Shown here one piece after another: positions 56,411 through 64,000 of a stretch of 64,000 nt of DNA. The notes beneath the pieces are model-generated. The model was not told the DNA's origin. It was given only the letters and a program-made list of their open reading frames with translations, and searched no databases. This DNA comes from Brumimicrobium ulvae (GTDB lineage: Bacteria > Bacteroidota > Bacteroidia > Flavobacteriales_D > Crocinitomicaceae). Position 1 is the stretch's first letter, and each line of letters starts with the position of its first letter. The translations under genes were made by a program, and so were the position numbers. Location: the NCBI RefSeq assembly GCF_947504225.1, contig NZ_CANNGT010000010.1, forward strand, positions 103,267 to 167,266. Direction: 5' to 3'.

Positions 56411-56576
56411 ATAATTGTTTTTGTGCGGTTTGTTCAAACTGGCATGCCGATGATGACGTATTTTTTAACTTACTCTGTATCAGTTCGTTTAATCCTCATA
56501 TATTATTATTTTAAAACCTACTGGAAATCAGTGGTCGAAGACCAACGTCATCCTTGCACCCTTTCATCATGTGAAA

Positions 56577-56613
56577 CAAAAAAGCGGCACCCTATAAACA
56601 GAGCGCCGCAATT
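56577..56613 (-). terminator. Intrinsic terminator of the RND efflux operon
   Basis: On the minus strand gcggcgc/gtgccgc forms a 7 bp stem with one G-U pair, directly followed by TTTTTT, about 30 bp beyond the stop of the RND permease gene. Confidence 0.8.
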
Positions 56614-56638
56614 TTGAGTATAATTTATAACAAAAGAA

Positions 56639-59600
56639 CTAAACGTTAGTTTTCAAGGTCCATTTCATTTTCTTGTAGATCCACACTTTAAATCTATAAA
56701 GACTCAAATACATTGCTGGGACAATAACTAAGGTTAAGAAGGTTGCGAATGTCAAACCATAAATAATCGTCCAAGCCATAGGTGCAAAAAACATATTATT
56801 GTCTCCACCAAAGAAAATGTTGGGATCATAATCGGTTAACAAACCAACAAAGTCAATATTTAATCCCGTTGCCAGTGGCAATAATCCAAGAACTGTTGTT
56901 ATTGCCGTTAACAAAACAGGACGTAAACGTACTTCTCCCCCACGGATTGTAGCTGCTACGACCTCATCATCTGGCTCTAATTCAGTTTCTTCAAGGCCTA
57001 ATTTATCACGATTTTCTCTACGGATAAGATTGGTGTAATCAATCAATACAATAGAGTTATTTACCACAACTCCAGCCAACGAGATAATACCGATCATGGT
57101 CATCATAATCACGAATGTTTGTCCGCTCAATGCTAATCCCAAGAACACTCCAATGAATGAAAGAAGAACAGAGAACAAGATAATTGCTGGAGTAGAAAAC
57201 GAGTTAAACTGTGTTACAATAATCAACAAAATCAAGAAAACAGCGATTAACAAAGCATTACTCAAAAAGGCCATTTCATCCGCTTGTTCCTGTTGTTGTC
57301 CAGTAAAACTATACTTCACATCTTTAGGTAACCCTCCTTCCGATACATAGTCTAACATTTTTTCTTTAAGCGCTTCAACCACTTCATTTCCATTATAACC
57401 TTCGGTAACATCTGAGGAGATAATCACCTTTGAAGTTTGATCCTCTCTTACCACTCCCGTGTATGAAATGTTTTCTTCAGGTTCTTCAATCACACTTCGA
57501 ATCGGAATATTCAACAATTGTCCTTTGTTATTTCTAAACATTAATTTTTGATCCAACAAGGCATCCAAATCATAACGTGAGTTTTGTTTGAATCGAACGA
57601 CCATATCATAATTTTCTTCGTCCTTTGTGAATGTTGCAATATCTGCTCCCAAGAGTGCTTGGCGAATGGCCATACCCACTTGTGATGTAGAAGCATTTAG
57701 TTTTCTCACTTGATCTCTATCTACCACAATCGGAATCTCTGGACGGGTTGCTTCAACGTTGAGTTTCAATTCATCCACACCTTCAACAGCTTGACGGTCT
57801 AGATACTTCTTCACTTCAGTTGCAATTAAGATCAGCTCTTTATATTCTCCTTTAGAAATATTCGTCAACTCAATATTAATTGGGGCCTCTTGAGGCGGTC
57901 CCATCTCATTTTTCTTAATCGACAATTGAACGTCAGCTGGAAGAATTCCCCTTAGTTCGTTTTGTAGTTTCTTTAAAATATAACCTGTTGTATTTAATGA
58001 GTCACGGTATTGGAACTCGGTAAAGTCGATGGTAATTCTCGCTTTATGCGGGGTATTCCCCATGTCCATCCCTTGTTCACTTGTACCTTTCCCAACCTGT
58101 GCGATAATGGACTGCACCAAGTCTGATTTTTTCACATTATTTGGATCCATTCCTTCCATGTATGGACTTAGAATCTCATTGATTTTTTCTTCAATTAACA
58201 ATGCAGATTTGTTTGTTTCCATAATGTCCGTTCCAATTGGATGCGTTATGAATACGTTTGCATACTTGGCTTGATTTGAAGGGAAGAACTCAACCTTTGG
58301 TTGATTCAATGCAAATAAAACAATAGACCCAATAAGCAATACGAAAGTCCCAACGATAAATAGAATAGGTCTTGACCCTTTCAATGCGAAAGTCAAAAAA
58401 TTTCTGTACCATCTTTCTAGTACCGGCAATAACTTTTCTTGGAAAGCAACTGTACCTGGAAAGAAAACAAAAGTATTTAGCAATGCTATGATTCCAATTA
58501 ACATTACAATATTACCAAAAACAACCATATTAAACATCACCAACAAGAATCCTATTCCAATGGTAGCTGCACCATAAATTAGGGTTTTCGTTTTCTTTGG
58601 TTTTTTTTGTTCAACCGTCATGTATAATGCCGTAAGAACCGGGTTAATAACCAAAGCAATAAACAAGGATGAGCCTAAAACAATCATCAAAGTAATGGGA
58701 AGAAACTTCATAAACTCACCAAATATTCCAGGCCATATCGCCAACGGAACAAAGGCCGCTAAAGTTGTAGCTGTAGAGGCAATAATTGGCCAAGCCACTT
58801 CACTAACTCCATGAATTGCTGCTTTAAATGGGGGATAATTTTCCTCATCCATTAAACGATATATGTTCTCGACGACCACAATTCCGTTATCCACCAGCAT
58901 ACCTAAAGCAAGTACCAGGGCAAACAGCACAATAGTATTTAAGGTAACCCCCATTGTTTGTAGAATCATGAATGACATCAACATAGAGAGAGGAATAGCC
59001 ACCCCAACAAACATGGCATTTCTTGCACCAAGGAAGAAAAGTAAAACGATCACAACCAATATTACTCCAAACACAATAGAATTCTCAAGGTTGGCCACCA
59101 TATCACGTGTTTGGTCAGATTGGTCATTGGTAATAGAAACATTTACCCCTCGAGGAATAACATTTTCATCTTTGGCTTTTTGAACTATATCATTGATTTT
59201 GTCTGCGGCATCCAATAAGTTTTCACCACCTTGTTTAATAATGTCAAGCATCACCACAGGAGAACCAAACTCACGTGCAAAAGAAGTGGTATCCCCATTA
59301 CCAAAGTACACATCAGCAATATCCTTCAATTTTACCGGCATATAGTCTTCTTGCTTCACGATAATCTCTCCAAGTTCTTCTGCATTTTGGAACTCACCAT
59401 CAATCATAATGGTTTTTCTCATTCCATTCATTAAGATCTCACCTCCAGAAATTGTTGCGTGTTCTGCAGAAACAGCATTCTCGATGTCAGTAATAGAAAC
59501 TTGAACCGCTTCAGCTTTCAAGCGGTCAACATCAATACGCATTTCCTCTTCCTGAACACCACGGATATTCACTTCATTGATTTCAGTTAAATCTTCAATC

Positions 59601-60118
59601 AAATCCTTAAGGTCCTCAGCAATTTCTTTTAATACCTTTGGACTATCACCACTCAAGTTGATGTTCATGATTGGGAAATCACTAGGATTAATCTCGAAAA
59701 TATTGGGTTCAACAGGTAATTCCGGGAAATCTGACTCGGCACGCGCCTGATCTACAGCATCTTTCACTTTGTTTAATCCATCATTGACATCAATTCCAAA
59801 TTCAAACTTGACACGAATGGTTGTATATCCGTGTTGTGAATCGGCATTAATTTCGTCTACTTTCTTGATCGATTTTACTTTCTTTTCAATGGCCTCAGCA
59901 ATTTTCTCTGACATATATTTCGGAGAAGAACCTGGTTTAGCAATACCAATATAAATTTCAGGGATTTGTAACTCTGGAAAGTTTTCTTTGGGCATCGATT
60001 GGTAAGAAAAAGCTCCACCAATAAAAAGGATCGCAATAATCAAGAAAACTGTTTTGGAGTTATTCACTGCCCAATTGGACATTCCAAAAAGCTTTATTTT
60101 ATTTTTCTTTTCCATCAC
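56639..60118 (-). CDS. RND family efflux permease (AcrB/HAE1-like)
   Basis: A 1159-residue inner-membrane proton-driven pump. It has N-terminal TM1 near residue 20-40, a porter domain, the TM2-6 helices with GMLVDNGIVVVENIYR carrying the conserved charged TM4 residues, a second porter domain and the TM8-12 bundle with SLAGVVVNNSIVLIDY. It is about 100 residues longer than a typical AcrB. The excess includes an insert between TM6 and TM7 (about residues 510-575) that adds two helices, and an insert before the last helices with LLTDYDPNIFFGGDNNMF. It is the last gene of the tetR-tolC-adaptor-permease operon, 1 bp from the adaptor. Confidence 0.93.
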   Translation of the reverse strand: MMEKKNKIKLFGMSNWAVNNSKTVFLIIAILFIGGAFSYQSMPKENFPELQIPEIYIGIAKPGSSPKYMSEKIAEAIEKKVKSIKKVDEINADSQHGYTTIRVKFEFGIDVNDGLNKVKDAVDQARAESDFPELPVEPNIFEINPSDFPIMNINLSGDSPKVLKEIAEDLKDLIEDLTEINEVNIRGVQEEEMRIDVDRLKAEAVQVSITDIENAVSAEHATISGGEILMNGMRKTIMIDGEFQNAEELGEIIVKQEDYMPVKLKDIADVYFGNGDTTSFAREFGSPVVMLDIIKQGGENLLDAADKINDIVQKAKDENVIPRGVNVSITNDQSDQTRDMVANLENSIVFGVILVVIVLLFFLGARNAMFVGVAIPLSMLMSFMILQTMGVTLNTIVLFALVLALGMLVDNGIVVVENIYRLMDEENYPPFKAAIHGVSEVAWPIIASTATTLAAFVPLAIWPGIFGEFMKFLPITLMIVLGSSLFIALVINPVLTALYMTVEQKKPKKTKTLIYGAATIGIGFLLVMFNMVVFGNIVMLIGIIALLNTFVFFPGTVAFQEKLLPVLERWYRNFLTFALKGSRPILFIVGTFVLLIGSIVLFALNQPKVEFFPSNQAKYANVFITHPIGTDIMETNKSALLIEEKINEILSPYMEGMDPNNVKKSDLVQSIIAQVGKGTSEQGMDMGNTPHKARITIDFTEFQYRDSLNTTGYILKKLQNELRGILPADVQLSIKKNEMGPPQEAPINIELTNISKGEYKELILIATEVKKYLDRQAVEGVDELKLNVEATRPEIPIVVDRDQVRKLNASTSQVGMAIRQALLGADIATFTKDEENYDMVVRFKQNSRYDLDALLDQKLMFRNNKGQLLNIPIRSVIEEPEENISYTGVVREDQTSKVIISSDVTEGYNGNEVVEALKEKMLDYVSEGGLPKDVKYSFTGQQQEQADEMAFLSNALLIAVFLILLIIVTQFNSFSTPAIILFSVLLSFIGVFLGLALSGQTFVIMMTMIGIISLAGVVVNNSIVLIDYTNLIRRENRDKLGLEETELEPDDEVVAATIRGGEVRLRPVLLTAITTVLGLLPLATGLNIDFVGLLTDYDPNIFFGGDNNMFFAPMAWTIIYGLTFATFLTLVIVPAMYLSLYRFKVWIYKKMKWTLKTNV

Positions 60119-60119
60119 T

Positions 60120-61247
60120 CTATTTTATCTCGATTCGAACAACATCTCCATCAGAAATTCCGCGCGCTCCTGCTGAAACAATTAAATCTCCTGCGTTAAT
60201 TTTAGTATCGATCAGGTTTATGGCTGCACTATTTTGGTATTGACTCACTACTTCAATCATAACTTGCTTTGCAACATAGTTTTCACCTTCTTTTTTCAAT
60301 ACAAAAATATAACTTTCGTTTTTCTGAGTTTTTAATAACGAAACAGCGGGAACCACTACAGAACTATCAATAACCAAGTCTGTAATGTGCATTTCAGCTA
60401 GCATATTCGGCAATAATCTCTCATTGTTCTTGATATTGGCTTTAATTCTGAACGTTCTATTGGTAGGATTAATAAAGTTTCCTACAGAACTGACTTCCAA
60501 ATCAAAGGTATCTCTAAGTGTCGGGACAAAAACTTCAACCTTAGTTCCTTCTTTTATTGTTCTGTAATAGTGTTCAGAAATATTTCCGATAACATCTACT
60601 TCTTTATTGTTGACTAGCCTTAAAATTGGAGACTGCGGACTTGCCATTTCACCTTCATGTGTAACAATCTCATCCACCACTCCACTGTATGGTGCTCTCA
60701 CAGTAGATTTAGACGATTGTGTTTTTACCGTATTCAATTGTGAGCGCAAAGCCGCTACTTGGTTTTTTGCTTGCTTCAATTCAAACTCTGTACCTACACC
60801 ACGATCGAAAAGTTGTGATTGTTTTTCTAAGTTATACTCTGCGAAATCAAGTTGCGTTTGAAGTTCTTTAATATTACTGGCCAATATTTCAGTGTCAATT
60901 CTTGCCAACACTTGTCCTTTTGAAACTGTTTGACCTTCTTTTACAGTAATAGAGCGAATTAACCCACTTGCCTCGGCAACAATCATTGCTGCTTTATCGG
61001 TTTCAATATCTCCTTGCACAACCACTTTATGTTTGAATGTTCTAATTTCCGCTGGCATTGCTTCAACAAGAGGTAGCATAACTACCTTCGCAGTATCCAA
61101 ACTTTTAATTTGCTGGTCAATCTCTGCTAATTGAACTTTTAAAGTTGATCTTTTCTCCTTTAACTTATCCAATTTCGCATCTGAACCACAGCTCGCTACT
61201 GATGTTAGTATTCCTAAAACAATCAGTGATTTAAAGTATTTTTTCAT
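60120..61247 (-). CDS. RND efflux periplasmic adaptor (membrane fusion protein) lipoprotein
   Basis: A 375-residue HlyD/AcrA-type adaptor linking the permease to TolC. It starts with a lipobox (SVASC, Cys near residue 20), followed by a coiled-coil-prone 'KLDKLKEKRSTLKVQLAEIDQ' region, a lipoyl/barrel-sandwich domain (VTVKEGQTVSKGQVLARID with its second half RAPYSGVVDEI), an alpha-hairpin, a beta-barrel domain and a membrane-proximal domain. It lies between tolC and the permease in the same operon. Confidence 0.93.
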   Translation of the reverse strand: MKKYFKSLIVLGILTSVASCGSDAKLDKLKEKRSTLKVQLAEIDQQIKSLDTAKVVMLPLVEAMPAEIRTFKHKVVVQGDIETDKAAMIVAEASGLIRSITVKEGQTVSKGQVLARIDTEILASNIKELQTQLDFAEYNLEKQSQLFDRGVGTEFELKQAKNQVAALRSQLNTVKTQSSKSTVRAPYSGVVDEIVTHEGEMASPQSPILRLVNNKEVDVIGNISEHYYRTIKEGTKVEVFVPTLRDTFDLEVSSVGNFINPTNRTFRIKANIKNNERLLPNMLAEMHITDLVIDSSVVVPAVSLLKTQKNESYIFVLKKEGENYVAKQVMIEVVSQYQNSAAINLIDTKINAGDLIVSAGARGISDGDVVRIEIK

Positions 61248-61261
61248 CGGTCTTAAAACTA

Positions 61262-62590
61262 TTATTTTCTTATTAATTCATTGTATAATTTGTCCAACTC
61301 TAACCTCTTGTTGAACACTTCCACCATTGCACTTACATACTGACTTTGGGCTTGTACAAGTTGATTGTATTTTTGAGTCACCATGATACTGTTTTCTTTT
61401 CCAATCTCTGCTTTTACTAAAGCATTTTCATGAATGATTTTAGCCAACTGAATGTTTTGTCTTTGCAATTTCAAATTTGCTCTTGCACTTCTCAATTCAT
61501 TATTCAACTGAACTTCTTGGGCTTGTAAAGAGCGTTGAAATTCTTGGACCATTAACTCATCTTGTTTAATGGCTATCTTGGCTTTTTGGATTTTCGCCCA
61601 TCTCTCACCACCTGCGAAAATAGGTACGGTGAGTTTCAAGCCCCATACTGTTTGGTCATACCATGATTGGTTACTCTTGAAAAAATCAAACTCACTTCTG
61701 TAAGCGTTAAACTGATGATTAAAGAACCCTACCAATTGAGGATAATTGGTCATTCTGATGTTTTTCAAATCATATTCTGAAAGAACTTTTTGTTTTTTAA
61801 GCAGTTCTAACTCTAAGTTGTTTTCAATTTCTCCTGAAAGTTCCCTTTCTTGATCCGACAATAACTGATCTAAATCTTCAGTTAACGTAATTTCCTTATC
61901 CATCGGATAAGCCATTGTTAATTTAAGCATAACCAAAGCATTTTGATGTGCGGTATTGGCTGCAACTAGGTTGGCTTGAGCAGACAACAATGAAAATTCA
62001 GTTTGCTGAACTTCTTCTTCAGTAATCAAACCGATTTCATAAAGCGCCCTTTGCTTGTTGATTAATTCTTCTGTTAAGCCAACCAAAGTATCAACAAAAG
62101 CTTTATTCCTTGCACTTACCAAAGCCATTTGATAAGCTTGCGTGACATTCATCAAAACATCTTCTTGTGACTTCTTGATGTTTGTTGAAACAAATTCGGT
62201 ATAGAATTTTGACACTTGTAAACCTATAAAATAAGATCCATTAAAAATCAATTGATTTAATGTTGCTCCAGCATTGGCATTATATTCTTGACCCATTCGA
62301 AACTCAACGTTTGTTCCTGGCTGTCCCATCAAAGCACCATCAACTACCTGAGTAGGAATATTAATAAACTGTTGAAAGCTTCCCTCGGCATTAATTTGTG
62401 GCAAACCCATTGCTCGTGTTTCCACAACTTGTTTTTTCGCGGACTCCAAATCCAACTCTGATCGTTTGATTTGCTCAGCATTTTCTAAAGCATAACTTTG
62501 CGCTTCAAAAAGTGAAAACTCTTGTGCAAAAAATGTAGTTTGAATTACAAACACAAAAGTTAAAATTACAACTGTTTTTAAACTGTTCAT
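61262..62590 (-). CDS. TolC-family outer-membrane efflux protein
   Basis: A 442-residue outer-membrane channel of the OEP/TolC family. It has a signal peptide ending FFAQ (about 22), then the two internally repeated alpha-helical coiled-coil halves (about 40-240 and 250-442) with the family pattern GLPQINAEGSF and, in the second half, LKLTVPIFAGGERWAKIQKAK. It starts at 62590, overlapping the tetR stop by one base (TAATG), so translation is coupled. The adaptor gene follows 14 bp downstream. Confidence 0.93.
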   Translation of the reverse strand: MNSLKTVVILTFVFVIQTTFFAQEFSLFEAQSYALENAEQIKRSELDLESAKKQVVETRAMGLPQINAEGSFQQFINIPTQVVDGALMGQPGTNVEFRMGQEYNANAGATLNQLIFNGSYFIGLQVSKFYTEFVSTNIKKSQEDVLMNVTQAYQMALVSARNKAFVDTLVGLTEELINKQRALYEIGLITEEEVQQTEFSLLSAQANLVAANTAHQNALVMLKLTMAYPMDKEITLTEDLDQLLSDQERELSGEIENNLELELLKKQKVLSEYDLKNIRMTNYPQLVGFFNHQFNAYRSEFDFFKSNQSWYDQTVWGLKLTVPIFAGGERWAKIQKAKIAIKQDELMVQEFQRSLQAQEVQLNNELRSARANLKLQRQNIQLAKIIHENALVKAEIGKENSIMVTQKYNQLVQAQSQYVSAMVEVFNKRLELDKLYNELIRK

Positions 62591-63201
62591 TACTTATTGT
62601 TTTTCATGTATTTTGACATTAACTTTCTTCCTTTATCATTTACGATTCCCCGCAGCTGAAACAAAACTATTTCCTCTAACAACGCACCGTACTCGTTCGT
62701 TCCCACTTCGAAAACATTACTATCTGTTAGCATACTCACAATTGACAAATGTATACCCGCCATTATTTTCGGGTCCAATTCTGCGTTGTACAAGCCTTCT
62801 TCTTGTCCTCGTATAATATTTTGGGTAATCTGATCGCTAATAAAACTTAATCGGTATTGTTTAATAATGTTCCATGCTTCAGGATAGTATTTTTGTAAGT
62901 CATAAAACACCGATGAGTGAATTTCTGTAAACAAACGTGTGGAGAATTCACTAATGCTCATCATGGCATCAATTGCCGTTTCCGACTTTGCTCTTCCGAC
63001 CTCACAAGCTACTTGATTCCGCTCTATTAAAGTCGTTACGATTTGGATGACCAATTCATCTTTATCTTTAAAATGGTTATAGATGGTTTTTTTAGACATC
63101 CCCAACTCTCTGGCTAGGTCGTCCATTGTCACGGACCTAATTCCGTGTCGCAGAAAAATCATTGCTGATTTATCGATTATTTCTTTACGCTTTTTATCCA
63201 T
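62590..63201 (-). CDS. TetR/AcrR family transcriptional regulator
   Basis: A 203-residue TetR-type regulator. The N-terminal helix-turn-helix is clear: MIFLRHGIRSVTMDDLARELGMSK with KKTIYNHFKDKDELV (residues 15-50). The C-terminal ligand-binding half is unlike known effector families. It is the first gene of the efflux operon and probably represses it. The frame could start at 63219, but a TACTTTTG -7-like element on the minus strand (63209-63216) overlaps that region, so ATG 63201 (MDKKRKEII) is preferred; the transcript would then be nearly leaderless. The inducer is unknown. Confidence 0.9.
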   Translation of the reverse strand: MDKKRKEIIDKSAMIFLRHGIRSVTMDDLARELGMSKKTIYNHFKDKDELVIQIVTTLIERNQVACEVGRAKSETAIDAMMSISEFSTRLFTEIHSSVFYDLQKYYPEAWNIIKQYRLSFISDQITQNIIRGQEEGLYNAELDPKIMAGIHLSIVSMLTDSNVFEVGTNEYGALLEEIVLFQLRGIVNDKGRKLMSKYMKNNK

Positions 63202-63440
63202 TTGTGCGCAAAAGTACATATAAATAAACGACGGAAACTATTTTCATGCTTAAAGTTTCCATTATTTAACATTAATTTAATCTTCACTAGATTCAAAACA
63301 GAATAAATCAAACCTTAAATATTGATTTAATGAGGTTTACACCTACCTACAAGGCCCTGAAAATCATTTCAACATTGCCTAAAAAAAATATTCATAGGAA
63401 ACGCTGTTCTATTTTGGAACAAAAACTTAGCTTTGCTTAT

Positions 63441-63905
63441 ATGGCAATTGAAATATATACAGACGGTGCGGCGAAAGGGAATCCAGGTCCAGGTGGTTAT
63501 GGAGCTCTACTTCGCTTTAAAGGTTTAGAGAAAGAGCTCTCCCAAGGGTTTCGCAAAACCACCAATAATCGCATGGAGTTACTTGCTGTTATTGTTGCAC
63601 TAGAAGCTTTAAAAAGCAACAAACATAAAGTAACCATCTATTCTGACTCAAAGTATGTTGTTGATGCAGTAGAAAAAGGTTGGGTTTTTAATTGGCAGAA
63701 AAAAGGATTTAAAGGTAAAAAGAATGTTGATTTATGGAAACGCTATTTAGAAGTGCATAAAATTCATTCTCCAAAATTTGTTTGGGTGAAGGGTCATGCA
63801 GGCCACGCCGAAAATGAAAGGTGTGACCAATTGGCGGTAAAAGCAGCTGAGGGAAGCAATCTGCTGATTGATGAGGGGTTTGAGGAAGTGATGAATGATC
63901 AATGA
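63441..63905 (+). CDS. rnhA: Ribonuclease HI
   Basis: RNase HI cleaves the RNA strand of RNA-DNA hybrids. The 154-residue protein has the family motifs: IYTDGAAKGNPGPGGYG (catalytic Asp), NNRMELLAVIVALEAL (Glu), YSDSKYVVDAV (Asp), WVKGHAGHAENERCDQLA (His and the fourth acidic residue). The frame is open upstream to 63330, but MAIEIYTDG at 63441 is the canonical start. It is divergent from tetR. Confidence 0.96.
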   Translation: MAIEIYTDGAAKGNPGPGGYGALLRFKGLEKELSQGFRKTTNNRMELLAVIVALEALKSNKHKVTIYSDSKYVVDAVEKGWVFNWQKKGFKGKKNVDLWKRYLEVHKIHSPKFVWVKGHAGHAENERCDQLAVKAAEGSNLLIDEGFEEVMNDQ

Positions 63906-64000
63906 GTGCGTTTTAGTGCAAACAGAGTCTATCCAAAATTTTGTGTTTACGCTGAAATTCACCCATTTATTTTTTAGGTTCAATTCTTTCTTCAAAGTTA

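Noticed and set aside
56423..56617. 64-residue ORF between the glycosyltransferase and the RND permease
   Set aside because: No family resemblance, starts 12 bp after the previous gene, overlaps the efflux-operon terminator and has odd composition.
63967..63999. Possible C-terminal end of a minus-strand gene entering from the right edge (NFEERIEPKK then stop)
   Set aside because: Only ten codons are visible and nothing identifies a family; it could be chance.

Overview
The window is about 64 kb of low-GC chromosomal DNA from a member of the Bacteroidota, most likely order Flavobacteriales (a Crocinitomicaceae/Cryomorphaceae-type genome is my guess, not proven). The reasons are secreted proteins ending in the type IX secretion (T9SS) type A sorting domain (ISVYPNPTTSVLNI), GEVED and FN3 modules, DUF2723, DUF3098 and DUF4270 proteins, the panC / glycogen-synthase-like / DUF4270 / glmS neighbourhood, TAnnTTTG-type -7 promoter elements, and few Shine-Dalgarno sites.

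Layout. 1-6.2 kb: a DUF2723 membrane protein cut by the left edge, a polysaccharide deacetylase, thiL and ddl. 6.2-11.5 kb: an Fe-S assembly locus (divergent SufT-like DUF59 gene, then sufA-sufB-sufC-sufD) followed by a Mn-type superoxide dismutase. 11.8-13.9 kb: marC, a non-coding tandem array of a ~266 bp unit (about 3.2 copies) and tRNA-Leu(CAA). 13.9-30.8 kb: four consecutive same-strand giant secreted proteins (1652, 1123, 1163 and 1412 aa), mosaics of FN3, GEVED, jelly-roll/MAM-like and Ig-like modules with nearly identical C-terminal sorting domains, each followed by its own terminator hairpin. 30.9-37.2 kb: an SDR, glmS, a DUF4270 lipoprotein and a one-domain glycogen-synthase-like protein on the minus strand, divergent from panC-ribE. 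37.3-44.6 kb: minus-strand housekeeping genes (metF, ispD, queA, a DUF389 protein, truB, DUF3098, ftsX). 44.7-56.4 kb: a YceI lipoprotein, a HAD hydrolase, methylmalonyl-CoA epimerase, an unknown exported protein, an orphan peptide-binding lipoprotein paired with a TonB-dependent receptor, a T9SS-exported esterase, an ASCH-like protein, a PLP decarboxylase and a glycosyltransferase. 56.6-63.2 kb: a tetR-tolC-adaptor-RND permease efflux operon. 63.4-63.9 kb: RNase HI.

How they work together. The suf genes build and transfer Fe-S clusters, and a SOD directly downstream fits an oxidative-stress theme. glmS, ddl, ftsX and the deacetylase serve the cell envelope. The four giant T9SS cargo proteins are probably surface or adhesion proteins and look like a locally duplicating, recombining family. 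The T9SS machinery itself is not in the window.

I see no phage, IS element, CRISPR array or classical defence system. The less ordinary signals are the T9SS mosaic paralogue array with collinear 1.5 kb repeats, the structured 266 bp tandem repeat beside tRNA-Leu, a DUF389 transporter whose N-terminal half looks like a degenerate diacylglycerol-kinase fold, a glycogen-synthase-like protein with only the N-terminal domain, and an RND permease with extra membrane helices.
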